In this document: one piece after another, positions 1 through 7,002 of the stretch | Layout of the letters: each line of letters begins with the position of its first letter | Numbering within the stretch: the stretch's first letter is position 1 | DNA from: an uncultured Lachnospiraceae bacterium | Lineage (GTDB): Bacteria > Bacillota > Clostridia > Lachnospirales > Lachnospiraceae | NCBI GenBank assembly: GCA_946611525.1 | Contig: CAMODS010000060.1 | Location: 1-7,412, forward strand | DNA length: 7,412 nt | Direction: 5' to 3' | The notes under the pieces: generated by a model | What the model was told of the DNA's origin: nothing | The model's input: only the letters and a program-made list of their open reading frames with translations | Databases searched by the model: none | Made by a program: the position numbers and the translations under genes

Positions 1-1
1 A

Positions 2-931
2 AATGCCGGGGATCGGATTGATTCGACGCAAGCGCTTCTTTTGCCGCAGCTTAAGGTGGATGAGAGCGTATCACTTTCAGTGGACAGTGACCTGCAGATC
101 ATGGCCGACTACGAAGGCTATGGTATCCTATCCTACGAGTCTTATGACGAGGACGTGGTGACGGTATCCGACGGAGGGATGCTTACGGGAGTCCACCCCG
201 GAGAGGCTGACGTGGCAGTCAGGCTTGACAGTGACGGCAAGTATCGGGCATGGTCCGAAAATGTGCACGTTACGGTGACGGCGCCTGACATATCTAAGAC
301 CATTTTTTTGACCTATGATGACGGACCCTCCGGCAATATCACACCCCAGCTTTTGGATACGCTTAAGGCCTATGACGCCCACGCGACGTTTTTTATCATA
401 GGGACCTTTGCCGAAAGTCATCCGGAGATAGTTAAGCGGGCATATGACGAGGGTCATACCATAGCCATCCACACCTACACCCATGATTACAGAAAGATCT
501 ATGCCAGCAGGGAGGCATATATAGAGGACTTTGACAAGACTGAGGCGCTCATCGAGGAGATCACAGGGCAAAAGCCCAGATTCTGGCGATTTCCCGGAGG
601 CAGTAACAATGGCTATACCAATCACGCTTCCCAGTACGTCATAATGGACGAGCTAAAAGCACGAGGCTATACCCCCATGGACTGGAACGTGTCCACCACG
701 GATGCGGCCCCTGACTATCCCAGTGCGGCGACAATGGTGGAAAAGGGATCGGAATACATAGACCAGGCCATTGCCTCGGACCGTGTGCCGGTGGTTTTGA
801 TGCATGATTCGGAAAAAAAGGTCAATGCCTGCGAGGCCACGAAGACCTTTATAGAGAAGTATGGTGCCTTGGGCTATGATTTCAGAGGGCTGGATGATTA
901 TTATGGTGAGGGGATAACTTTTCTGGACTGA
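2..931 (+). CDS. Polysaccharide deacetylase (NodB/CE4) with N-terminal bacterial Ig-like segment, 5' partial
   Basis: The reading frame is open to the left window edge (upstream codons read N-A-G-D-R-I-D-S before a TTG at 41), so the true start, and any signal peptide or anchor, lies outside. Residue numbers here count from the TTG at 41. Residues about 1-80 are beta-rich and resemble a Big_2 Ig-like domain (S-Y-D-E-D-V-V-T-V-S, then G-x-L-T-G-V-x-P-G-E-A-D-V). Residues 87-285 form a NodB homology domain with all five motifs: TYDDGPS (D93, D94), HTYTH (H144 and H148, metal ligands), RFPGGS, MDWNVSTTDA and VVLMHD. The family removes N- or O-acetyl groups from chitin-like oligomers, peptidoglycan or xylan in a metal-dependent way. 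The Ig-like part suggests a secreted or surface enzyme; the substrate cannot be told from sequence. The motif 4 form WNVSTTDA is a variant of the rhizobial form; I recall similar forms in Firmicutes. No partner gene is visible upstream, and a strong terminator lies about 150 bases downstream. Confidence 0.9.
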   Translation, partial: NAGDRIDSTQALLLPQLKVDESVSLSVDSDLQIMADYEGYGILSYESYDEDVVTVSDGGMLTGVHPGEADVAVRLDSDGKYRAWSENVHVTVTAPDISKTIFLTYDDGPSGNITPQLLDTLKAYDAHATFFIIGTFAESHPEIVKRAYDEGHTIAIHTYTHDYRKIYASREAYIEDFDKTEALIEEITGQKPRFWRFPGGSNNGYTNHASQYVIMDELKARGYTPMDWNVSTTDAAPDYPSAATMVEKGSEYIDQAIASDRVPVVLMHDSEKKVNACEATKTFIEKYGALGYDFRGLDDYYGEGITFLD

Positions 932-1082
932 AAATTTTAACTATACAGCAATCTTTCTGGTTGCTTCGGCATTCGATGAAAGCACCGGATGAGATGAGGA
1001 ATCTTCATAATAGGTTCTATGAGGTCATACCGGAGAATGGAAACTACCGCTTGTAAATGTCTTAAAACCATAATAATACCTG

Positions 1083-1126
1083 GCCTGCAGGTGTTGGGAG
1101 AAATCCTGATACTTGCAGGCTTTTTT
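1083..1126 (+). terminator. Strong rho-independent terminator with GAAA tetraloop
   Basis: Bases 1083-1099 pair with 1104-1120 as a continuous 17-bp stem. It contains only Watson-Crick pairs and G-U wobbles (wobbles at 1090, 1093, 1095 and 1096), and it closes on a GAAA tetraloop (1100-1103). The stem is followed at once by TTTTTT and, after CG, another T-run. The T-tract orientation shows it acts on + strand transcripts. It most simply ends the deacetylase transcript, though it lies about 150 bases after that stop codon. It also insulates the downstream signalling operon unless it works as an attenuator. Confidence 0.92.
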
Positions 1127-1146
1127 CGTTTTTGGAGGCCAGAAAG

Positions 1147-1176
1147 CTGGAAATATACCTGCTACTGTGCTAAAAT
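1147..1176 (+). promoter_or_regulatory. Candidate extended -10 promoter for the GGDEF-kinase-ATPase operon
   Basis: A -10 element TAAAAT (1171-1176) is preceded by TGC (1168-1170), which makes a TG-N extended -10. The best -35 candidate is the poor CTGGAA at 1147-1152 with an 18-bp spacer. It sits just after the terminator and about 70 bases before the GTG start, the right place for an operon promoter. The weak -35 is compensated only by the extended -10 and may imply modest or activator-dependent expression. This is inference from motif matching. Confidence 0.45.
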
Positions 1177-1231
1177 TCAAAGATACGGTTTTATGAGGCC
1201 GGTTCGGTAAGATGCCGGCAAAAACGCAGCT

Positions 1232-1238
1232 AAAGGAG
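1232..1238 (+). promoter_or_regulatory. Shine-Dalgarno site that sets the GTG start of the GGDEF gene
   Basis: AAAGGAG ends 6 bases before GTG at 1245. The longer in-frame choice, ATG at 1212, has no purine-rich site in front of it (preceded by CGGTAAG) and would add eleven polar residues before the first membrane helix. The ribosome binding site therefore favours GTG 1245 as the real start. Confidence 0.8.
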
Positions 1239-1244
1239 ACAGAT

Positions 1245-2726
1245 GTGAGTGTCGTATCGTTGGTGCTGAGTAATTATATTATGATAGCGGAGCTTTTGGG
1301 GCTCTGGGTGATGCTGGGATCCAACGTCCATCTTAAAAAGAGGACGATCACCGCCACACGTATCGTAATTCTCCTCATACTTACAGAGGCAGTATGCTGG
1401 GGCGTAGAGAGGTGGACCAGGGAGCTTGACCATCTGACCTATACCCGTATCATTCTGGCCCCCACAGTCTATCTGCTCCATCCCATCATCATGCTGGGCA
1501 TCATGGATATGGCAGGCTACTTTAAAAAGCACAGGGTTCTTTTGTATCTGCCTATAATCATCAGCGCACCCCTATTGTATTCATCACAGTGGACGCATAT
1601 TTTCTACTGGTTTTCCACGGAGAATCTGTATATTGCTGCAGACAGCATCCTTAGGTATTATCCATATTTTCTGTTTTTGCTCTATGTTGTTATTTTTGTG
1701 GCAGAATTTACCATGCGATATGCCCGCTATGGCACTACTGAGCGCAGAGGTGTCATGATAAGCGTGGTTGCTGCCTTCATCGGGGTGATATGCCATATTA
1801 TTTTTGATGTCGATGCGGATTACAGCACTCTCTTTGCATCCCTTTTGCTTATCTATTATTTATCCCTTTATGTGCTGACTTCAAAGGAGGATACCCTTAC
1901 CCACCTGATGAACCGCCAGTGTTATTTTTCCGATTCACAAAAGCTTAGAGATCGCATCACTGCCGTGGTTTCCGTGGACATGAACGATCTTAAAAAAATA
2001 AATGATTCCCGGGGACATGGTGCAGGTGATGAGGCGCTTGTTACGGTGGCGGCGTGTCTGACCAAAAACCGGGTCAGAAACAAAAAAGTTTACCGTATCG
2101 GTGGGGATGAATATGCCATCTTTTATCTGAACAAGACCGAGGACGAGGTCAAAGCTGACATAGAAACCATGCGCGCCGAGTTGGCCGGGACAGAGTATGT
2201 ATGTGCCTTTGGTTATGAGATGGTAAAGTATAAGGATATCGACAGTGCCATGCGCGCAGCAGACCGAGAGATGTATTCAAATAAAGCTGTGCTAAAGGAC
2301 ACTGAAGAGAGAAGGATCGCTGCCCACAAGGAGGCTACCATACGCGTCATGCACGAGGCTTTGGGCTCCGGCATGTGGGGCATGGAGTTTGACGAGGCGG
2401 GCAGGATGGTGTCCGTGGAGTGGAGTCAGGAGTTCAGACGGATGATCGGATATGAGGATGAAAATGATTTTCCTAACGTACTGGAATCCTGGTCGGATCT
2501 TTTGCATCCGGATGACAAGGAGAGAGTTTTAAAGGAGTTTCGTGATACCATTGAGGATTATTCCGGCCAAAAGAACTATGACGTTGAGTACAGGCTACGG
2601 ATCAAAAACGGGAAGTGGAGATGGTTCCATGCCATCGGAAGGCTTTTAAGAAGGGATAACGGAGTGCCGCTTTCATATGTTGGAATGTTCGTTGACATCA
2701 CCGATCAAAACGCAGCCGGCTTGTAA
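1245..2726 (+). CDS. Membrane diguanylate cyclase: 7TM-like N-terminus, GGDEF, C-terminal PAS
   Basis: Predicted 493-residue membrane protein that should make cyclic di-GMP from two GTP. About seven hydrophobic segments lie near residues 3-25, 35-53, 67-88, 97-112, 138-156, 169-188 and 194-212. A GGDEF domain follows at about 216-350: DTLTHLMNR, then the metal/substrate segment with D245, N253, D254 and D262 (GHGAGDEAL), the active-site loop GGDEY (286-290), and a final ADREMYSNK-like helix. These catalytic residues look intact. The domain is compact (about 130 residues against the usual 160 or so), and the RxxD inhibitory site is absent (VRNK in its place), so product inhibition by that route is not expected. 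Residues about 367-489 are a PAS_3-type fold (GSGMWGMEFD, LHPDDKERV, YRLRIKNGKWRWF, ending VDITDQN). PAS normally precedes GGDEF; here it is last, with nothing after it. It starts the apparent operon; the kinase gene begins 20 bases downstream. Sensed signal unknown. Confidence 0.9.
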   Translation: MSVVSLVLSNYIMIAELLGLWVMLGSNVHLKKRTITATRIVILLILTEAVCWGVERWTRELDHLTYTRIILAPTVYLLHPIIMLGIMDMAGYFKKHRVLLYLPIIISAPLLYSSQWTHIFYWFSTENLYIAADSILRYYPYFLFLLYVVIFVAEFTMRYARYGTTERRGVMISVVAAFIGVICHIIFDVDADYSTLFASLLLIYYLSLYVLTSKEDTLTHLMNRQCYFSDSQKLRDRITAVVSVDMNDLKKINDSRGHGAGDEALVTVAACLTKNRVRNKKVYRIGGDEYAIFYLNKTEDEVKADIETMRAELAGTEYVCAFGYEMVKYKDIDSAMRAADREMYSNKAVLKDTEERRIAAHKEATIRVMHEALGSGMWGMEFDEAGRMVSVEWSQEFRRMIGYEDENDFPNVLESWSDLLHPDDKERVLKEFRDTIEDYSGQKNYDVEYRLRIKNGKWRWFHAIGRLLRRDNGVPLSYVGMFVDITDQNAAGL

Positions 2727-2730
2727 ATTC

Positions 2731-2738
2731 AGGGGGAG
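2731..2738 (+). promoter_or_regulatory. Shine-Dalgarno site of the hybrid kinase
   Basis: AGGGGGAG lies 8 bases before ATG 2747, in the 20-base gap after the cyclase stop. There is no room for a separate promoter in that gap, which supports cotranscription with the upstream gene. Confidence 0.75.
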
Positions 2739-2746
2739 ATACGAGG

Positions 2747-5545
2747 ATGTTTAGGACAAGGGAAGTTTTACTTGCGATCCAGTATATTAGTATACTGGGG
2801 GTGTTTTTAGAAAGCTGCGTCGTATTCCAAAAGATGAGGACGGCGCTTCATTCATATCTTTTCTTTAGCTGCGTGGCGGCACTTGCTGCCAATATCGGCT
2901 ATCTTTTGGAACTTATGTCCACCACAGAGGACGCATATATTTCAGCGCTCCAGTTTGCCTATGCCGGCCGTGTGTGGTACGCCTATGCGCTTTTTATGTT
3001 TATTGCTGCGCTGTGCAAAAAAAAGGTTCCGGCCGTTTTTAAAAATCTTCTCATACTTGTCCATGTGACGATCTATGTGTGTATAATACTCGTCCGTAAA
3101 AATGATCTCTACTATACAAACACAAAGTTTATAGTATATGGAATGTTTCCAAAGCTTTACCATGGCAACGGCCCGGTTCACGATGTTTTTGTTGGCATTC
3201 AGATCCTGTATATCGTTTTGGGGACAGCCTGGCTTTTGACAACGTATTTCAGGGAAAAAAGGGCCATAGCCAAAAGGCGGCTTATGATGGTTCTTTTGGG
3301 AGTTGTTTCCCAGAGCGTTTTCTTTGCCAGCCAGATGATGGGAAAAAATATTGTCACCTTCAGTTTTGACGCTACCACCTTTGGATACTTCTTTGGCATG
3401 GTCTTTATGCTTATCGCAGTTTTATACTATGATCTTTTAGGCACACGTGAGATAGCAAAGGACTTTGTCATAGACAGACTGTCGGAGGGTATCATAGCCG
3501 TGGACAACTCCGGTGTTATAAAGTACATCAACGAGCCGGCCCAGAGGATATATCCTCGGATCAGTGGTACCCTTGAACAGATCCCTGATGAGATCATACG
3601 AGCTGCTGAGACGGATGAGACTATCAGGATGGGAGAAAGGATTTACACCGCCGAGGAAAATATACTCATCAATGATGGCAAGACCGTGGGCAAGATCTAT
3701 TCCATAGTAGATGATACGGATCACTTTAGGTATATGGACGAGCTGCAGGAACAAAGGGATATTGCGGATCGTGCCAACGAAGCCAAGAGCCGTTTTTTGG
3801 CACAGATGTCCCATGAGATCAGGACACCCATCAATGCGGTGATCGGCATGGATGAGATGATACTCAGGGAAAGCACGGAAAAGCCTATCCGCAGATACGC
3901 TGCGGATATCATGTCTGCGGGGCGGACGCTTTTGTCACTGATAAATGACATCCTTGACCTCTCCAAGGTGGAGGAGGGCAAGATGGAGATCATTCCTGCC
4001 CAGTACGAGATGGCGGCCCTCATCGGTGATCTTTCAAACATGATCAGGCCCCGTGCGGCAGAAAAGGGGATCTCTTATGTAGTGGATATAGACACCGGGA
4101 TCCCGAGACTTTTGTACGGCGATGAGATCCGCATCAGACAGTGTGTACTCAATCTTTTAACAAACGGAGTAAAGTATACGCAAAAAGGCTCGGTCACTCT
4201 TTCAGCATCATATGAAAAAAAGGATGACTCCCATATAGAGCTTACAATATCCGTTTCCGATACAGGCATCGGCATGAAGCCTGAGGATATGAAAAAGCTT
4301 TTGGAACCCTACGCCAGACTTGAAGAAAAGCGCAACCGTACCATTGAGGGCACGGGACTGGGCATGAGCATCGTAAGCGGTCTTTTGGAGCTAATGGGAA
4401 GTGAGCCAAGGATCGAGAGTGAATACGGAAAGGGTACAAAGGTATCCTTTACGGTGGAGCAGGAGGTATTAAGCTGGGAACCCACCGGAGATATCATTGA
4501 TATAAAGAGCGACGGTGATGCCTACAGCTACACGGAGCTTTTCACAGCTCCCGATGCCGAGATTCTGGTGGTGGATGATACGGAGATGAACATCACCGTT
4601 ATGGAAAGCCTCCTTAAAAAGACCTGCGTAAAGATCGATAAGGCCTTATCCGGCAGGGAGGCTTTGAGTCTTACAGATAAGAAAAAATACGATGTCATCT
4701 TTATCGATCATATGATGCCGGAGATGGATGGCATAGAGACATTAAAACATATACATTCCGGTGGTATGAATATGGACACACCTTCGGTGGCTCTTACTGC
4801 AAATGCGGTGGCCGGAGCCAGAAAGCTTTATCTGGATGCGGGTTTTTCCGATTATCTGTCAAAGCCTGTGGATGGTGAGAGACTCGAGAGGATGCTCATG
4901 GACTTCATCCCGGATGAAAAGCTTTTAGAGCCCGGGGCAGCAGAACCGGAAGAGCCCCATGACGATGGCTTGCCGGAGTGGGTGTATGACCTTCCCGGAG
5001 TGGATGTGGATGCCGGTATTAAAAACTGCGGTTCCGTTGAAGGATACATGTCGGTGCTGTCAGTATTTTGCCAGACCATTCCCACAAAGTCTGATGAGAT
5101 CGAAAATCTCTATGATACTAAGGACTGGGAAAACTACACCATAAAGGTCCATGCACTTAAAAGCTCAGCCAGGATCATAGGTGCCGCAGAGCTTTCAGGT
5201 CTGGCGGAGAGTCTGGAGGACGCAGGCAAGAACAGGGATATTAACTTTATTCAGGAAAAAACCACCGGGCTTTTGGATATGTACCGCGGTCTATGCATTC
5301 ACCGGGACGAGGATGATGAGTCCCTAAAGGAGATAGATCCCAAAAAACTTCAGGAAGCTTACCAGACCATCTATGAGATAGCCCAGTCCATGGAATTTGG
5401 GATGCTGGAGGATCTCATCCGCGAGCTTCGTACATACCGCCTGCCGGCCAAAGATCGGGAGACGGTAGATGTGACAGAGGGCCTTTTAAACGCACTTGAT
5501 TGGGATGGCATATGCGATTTGGTAAAGGAGAAGATCAATGTATAA
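2747..5545 (+). CDS. Hybrid sensor histidine kinase: 7TM-PAS-HisKA-HATPase-REC-HPt-helical tail
   Basis: A 932-residue membrane sensor kinase carrying most of a phosphorelay in one chain. Seven hydrophobic helices near residues 6-27, 35-57, 64-89, 97-116, 145-167, 178-197 and 210-230 resemble the histidine kinase 7TM input module. A PAS-like domain follows at about 240-325 (SEGIIAVDNSGVIKYINEPA), then a short coiled linker. The HisKA H-box is at about 347-412 with H356 in MSHEIRTPINAVIG. HATPase_c spans about 455-572 with the N-box (N469, N473 in NLLTNGVKYT), G1 DTGIGM (505-510) and G2 GTGLGMSI. The receiver spans about 603-722 with acidic pair D610/D611, phospho-acceptor D654 in FIDHMMPEMDG, T684 and K706. 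An HPt domain at about 755-850 has H802 in VHALKSSARIIGA. All key residues are present. The last 80 residues form an extra helical tail I cannot name. The expected flow is H356 to D654 to H802 and then to an outside regulator, which is not in this window. Start ATG has a good Shine-Dalgarno site. Confidence 0.95.
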   Translation: MFRTREVLLAIQYISILGVFLESCVVFQKMRTALHSYLFFSCVAALAANIGYLLELMSTTEDAYISALQFAYAGRVWYAYALFMFIAALCKKKVPAVFKNLLILVHVTIYVCIILVRKNDLYYTNTKFIVYGMFPKLYHGNGPVHDVFVGIQILYIVLGTAWLLTTYFREKRAIAKRRLMMVLLGVVSQSVFFASQMMGKNIVTFSFDATTFGYFFGMVFMLIAVLYYDLLGTREIAKDFVIDRLSEGIIAVDNSGVIKYINEPAQRIYPRISGTLEQIPDEIIRAAETDETIRMGERIYTAEENILINDGKTVGKIYSIVDDTDHFRYMDELQEQRDIADRANEAKSRFLAQMSHEIRTPINAVIGMDEMILRESTEKPIRRYAADIMSAGRTLLSLINDILDLSKVEEGKMEIIPAQYEMAALIGDLSNMIRPRAAEKGISYVVDIDTGIPRLLYGDEIRIRQCVLNLLTNGVKYTQKGSVTLSASYEKKDDSHIELTISVSDTGIGMKPEDMKKLLEPYARLEEKRNRTIEGTGLGMSIVSGLLELMGSEPRIESEYGKGTKVSFTVEQEVLSWEPTGDIIDIKSDGDAYSYTELFTAPDAEILVVDDTEMNITVMESLLKKTCVKIDKALSGREALSLTDKKKYDVIFIDHMMPEMDGIETLKHIHSGGMNMDTPSVALTANAVAGARKLYLDAGFSDYLSKPVDGERLERMLMDFIPDEKLLEPGAAEPEEPHDDGLPEWVYDLPGVDVDAGIKNCGSVEGYMSVLSVFCQTIPTKSDEIENLYDTKDWENYTIKVHALKSSARIIGAAELSGLAESLEDAGKNRDINFIQEKTTGLLDMYRGLCIHRDEDDESLKEIDPKKLQEAYQTIYEIAQSMEFGMLEDLIRELRTYRLPAKDRETVDVTEGLLNALDWDGICDLVKEKINV
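2779..2798 (+). repeat. Perfect inverted repeat inside the start of the kinase gene
   Basis: CCAGTATA (2779-2786) is the exact reverse complement of TATACTGG (2791-2798), with a 4-base TTAG spacer. It begins 32 bases after the A of the kinase ATG. It can form an 8-bp mRNA hairpin or a DNA dyad. A repeat of this size is expected about once by chance in a window of this length, so the call rests on position only. Confidence 0.4.
5524..5530 (+). promoter_or_regulatory. Shine-Dalgarno site of the DUF815 ATPase, inside the kinase gene
   Basis: AAAGGAG lies 7 bases before ATG 5538 and within the last codons of the kinase gene. The two genes share the eight bases ATGTATAA: the ATPase start codon comes before the kinase stop (TAA 5543-5545). 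This layout is typical of translational coupling. Confidence 0.85.
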
Positions 5546-6902
5546 ACTGGTATCAAAACTTATCATTTATCGTGACACCGAAGGCGACAGTATACTTAGC
5601 AACCTGGCACAGATTTTTAAAGAGGTGGAGGAGGTGGCTACGGACAACACCGCCTCCCACAACGGACAGCCTGCCACACCGGCGGTGAATAAGATCGGAA
5701 ACCTCAGAAACCGTACCCTGGATGAGATCCACAGGCTTTTGGACCTTGCCACGGACTATGGCTTTGATAAAAACCTCTGGCACAACTACATAGCCTATCT
5801 TTTGGCTATGACGGAGACGCCCTTTACGCTGGTGTCGGAAAAGACCGGCAGGGTGGAGGGCTCAGTAAACGGCTTTGTGAAAAATGATATGGCAGTTTTT
5901 AAGCTGCTCTTTGACTATGATTTTTCCCATGTGGAGGCAAGGCTTGGCATCGACTGTTTTTCCGTGATCTGCAATTATCAGTCAGTGGAAAAAAAGCCCC
6001 ACTCATATAATAAAAATGTCAGCACCCGTATCAGGGAACTTAGCGACAGCTTAAGTGATGCCAAAGATGCGGAGGGCTTTTATGATGCGGTAATGGATTT
6101 TTATGAAAAATACGGTGTGGGACAGTTTGGCATGAACAAGGCCTTTCGCATATCTACACGGATAGCGGCCTATGATGCGGGAGTGGACAGAAGCGACATC
6201 CTCGTTCCCATCATCGCCACCAGCAATGTGACCCTTGATGACCTCATCGGGTATGAGGCACAAAAGGCAGAACTGGTAAAAAATACCGAGGCATTTATAG
6301 ACGGAAGACCCGCCAACAATGTGCTTTTGTATGGTGACGCGGGCACCGGAAAGTCCACAAGTATAAAGGCACTTCTAAACCACTACTATGAGCGGGGACT
6401 TCGCATCATAGAGATTTACCGCCATGAGTTTAAGTATCTGCCCGAGATCATCAGCATCATAAAGGGGAGAAACTACAAGTTCATCATCTACATGGACGAC
6501 CTGTCCTTTGAGACCGGTGAGACGGAGTACAAGTATCTTAAGGCGGTGATCGAGGGAGATCTTGAGGCCCGCCCTGATAATGTACTGATCTATGCCACCT
6601 CAAACCGCCGTCACCTCTTAAAGGAAAAGTTTTCCGACCGGGACTATGACGAGGACGATATCCATCACAGCGATACTGTGGCTGAGAGACTGTCCCTGTC
6701 CGGCCGCTTTGGTGTGAGCATCGCCTATTTCAGACCCGAGCGCAAGACTTTTTATGATATAGTGACCTCTCTCGCGGCGAAGAACGACAGCATCACCATG
6801 TCCCGGGAAGAGCTTTTGGCAGAGGCCGATAAATGGGCTCTCCGCCACGGCGGTCTCTCCGGCAGGGTGGCCCGGCAATTCGTGGACCACCTGGGCTCAT
6901 AA
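5538..6902 (+). CDS. DUF815-family AAA+ ATPase
   Basis: A 454-residue cytoplasmic ATPase with no membrane segment. The C-terminal half (about 232-454) matches the DUF815 family as I know it: DDLIGYEAQKAELVKNTEAF, then a Walker A loop GDAGTGKST (266-274, K272), Walker B FIIYMDD (315-321, D320/D321), LSFETGETEYKYLKAVIEG, the family signature ARPDNVLIYATSNRRHL (sensor 1 around T354-N356), and ERLSLSGRFG with candidate arginine fingers R384 or R390. The N-terminal 230 residues are mostly helical and lack a motif I can name. The cellular role of DUF815 ATPases is not established to my knowledge; AAA+ folds of this kind usually remodel protein or nucleic-acid partners. The gene overlaps the kinase by 8 bases and is the last gene of the apparent operon, so stoichiometric expression with the kinase is likely. 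A direct link to the phosphorelay is inference. Confidence 0.92.
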   Translation: MYKLVSKLIIYRDTEGDSILSNLAQIFKEVEEVATDNTASHNGQPATPAVNKIGNLRNRTLDEIHRLLDLATDYGFDKNLWHNYIAYLLAMTETPFTLVSEKTGRVEGSVNGFVKNDMAVFKLLFDYDFSHVEARLGIDCFSVICNYQSVEKKPHSYNKNVSTRIRELSDSLSDAKDAEGFYDAVMDFYEKYGVGQFGMNKAFRISTRIAAYDAGVDRSDILVPIIATSNVTLDDLIGYEAQKAELVKNTEAFIDGRPANNVLLYGDAGTGKSTSIKALLNHYYERGLRIIEIYRHEFKYLPEIISIIKGRNYKFIIYMDDLSFETGETEYKYLKAVIEGDLEARPDNVLIYATSNRRHLLKEKFSDRDYDEDDIHHSDTVAERLSLSGRFGVSIAYFRPERKTFYDIVTSLAAKNDSITMSREELLAEADKWALRHGGLSGRVARQFVDHLGS

Positions 6903-6967
6903 TATACAGAATAAAAAAAGGGAAGCTAAATCAATCCGCTTTAGCGCGTTAAATCGCCAAAATTTCT

Positions 6968-6996
6968 TTGACATAAAAGGGAAAGCGTGGTATAAT
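6968..6996 (+). promoter_or_regulatory. Consensus sigma-A promoter of veg
   Basis: TTGACA (6968-6973) and TATAAT (6991-6996) both match consensus exactly, with an ideal 17-bp spacer and a TG-N extended -10 (TGG 6988-6990). Transcription should begin near 7003. The promoter of veg in B. subtilis is known as one of the strongest vegetative promoters, so a near-ideal promoter here fits the gene. An imperfect palindrome (TTTAGCG/CGTTAAA, 6940-6953) lies 14 bases upstream of the -35. Confidence 0.95.
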
Positions 6997-7002
6997 CTTG
7001 CT

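Larger units (their letters stand above)
932..1244 (+). other. Intergenic region between deacetylase and GGDEF gene, no convincing gene
   Basis: This 313-base stretch holds no gene I can support. From left to right it contains: an AT-rich start after the deacetylase stop; a 7-bp hairpin (947-953 pairing with 959-965, 5-nt loop, one G-U pair) without a T-run; a 100-base stretch with only short local stems; the strong terminator at 1083-1126; a candidate extended -10 promoter; a weak 5-bp stem (1198-1202 with 1215-1219); and the Shine-Dalgarno site of the next gene. The part before the terminator could be a long 3' UTR, a small RNA, or the leader of an attenuated downstream operon. I could not match it to a riboswitch class I know, including c-di-GMP-I/II. 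Confidence 0.6.

Noticed and set aside
128..625. Long open frames on the - strand (for example 128-625, 3437-3814, 3721-4041)
   Set aside because: They are antisense to clear protein domains with conserved motifs and show no ribosome sites or family features.
1019..1210. 63-codon open frame between the deacetylase and the GGDEF gene
   Set aside because: It runs through the 17-bp terminator hairpin and its T-tract, has no good ribosome site, and its product has no recognisable features.
1212..1244. Earlier ATG start for the GGDEF gene
   Set aside because: No Shine-Dalgarno site precedes it, whereas GTG 1245 has AAAGGAG at ideal spacing and begins right at the first membrane helix.
1127..1244. 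c-di-GMP riboswitch in front of the GGDEF gene
   Set aside because: The position is plausible, but I find neither the conserved GEMM-I core nor a GEMM-II-like pseudoknot by eye.
3544..3557. Perfect 14-bp palindrome GAGGATATATCCTC in the kinase gene
   Set aside because: It lies deep inside a coding region and is expected by chance about every two windows of this size.
6925..6945. GCTAAA/TTTAGC hairpin after the ATPase gene as its terminator
   Set aside because: The stem is only 6 bp with a 9-base loop and no T-run follows on the + strand. The A-run lies upstream, so it could only act on the - strand, where no gene is seen.
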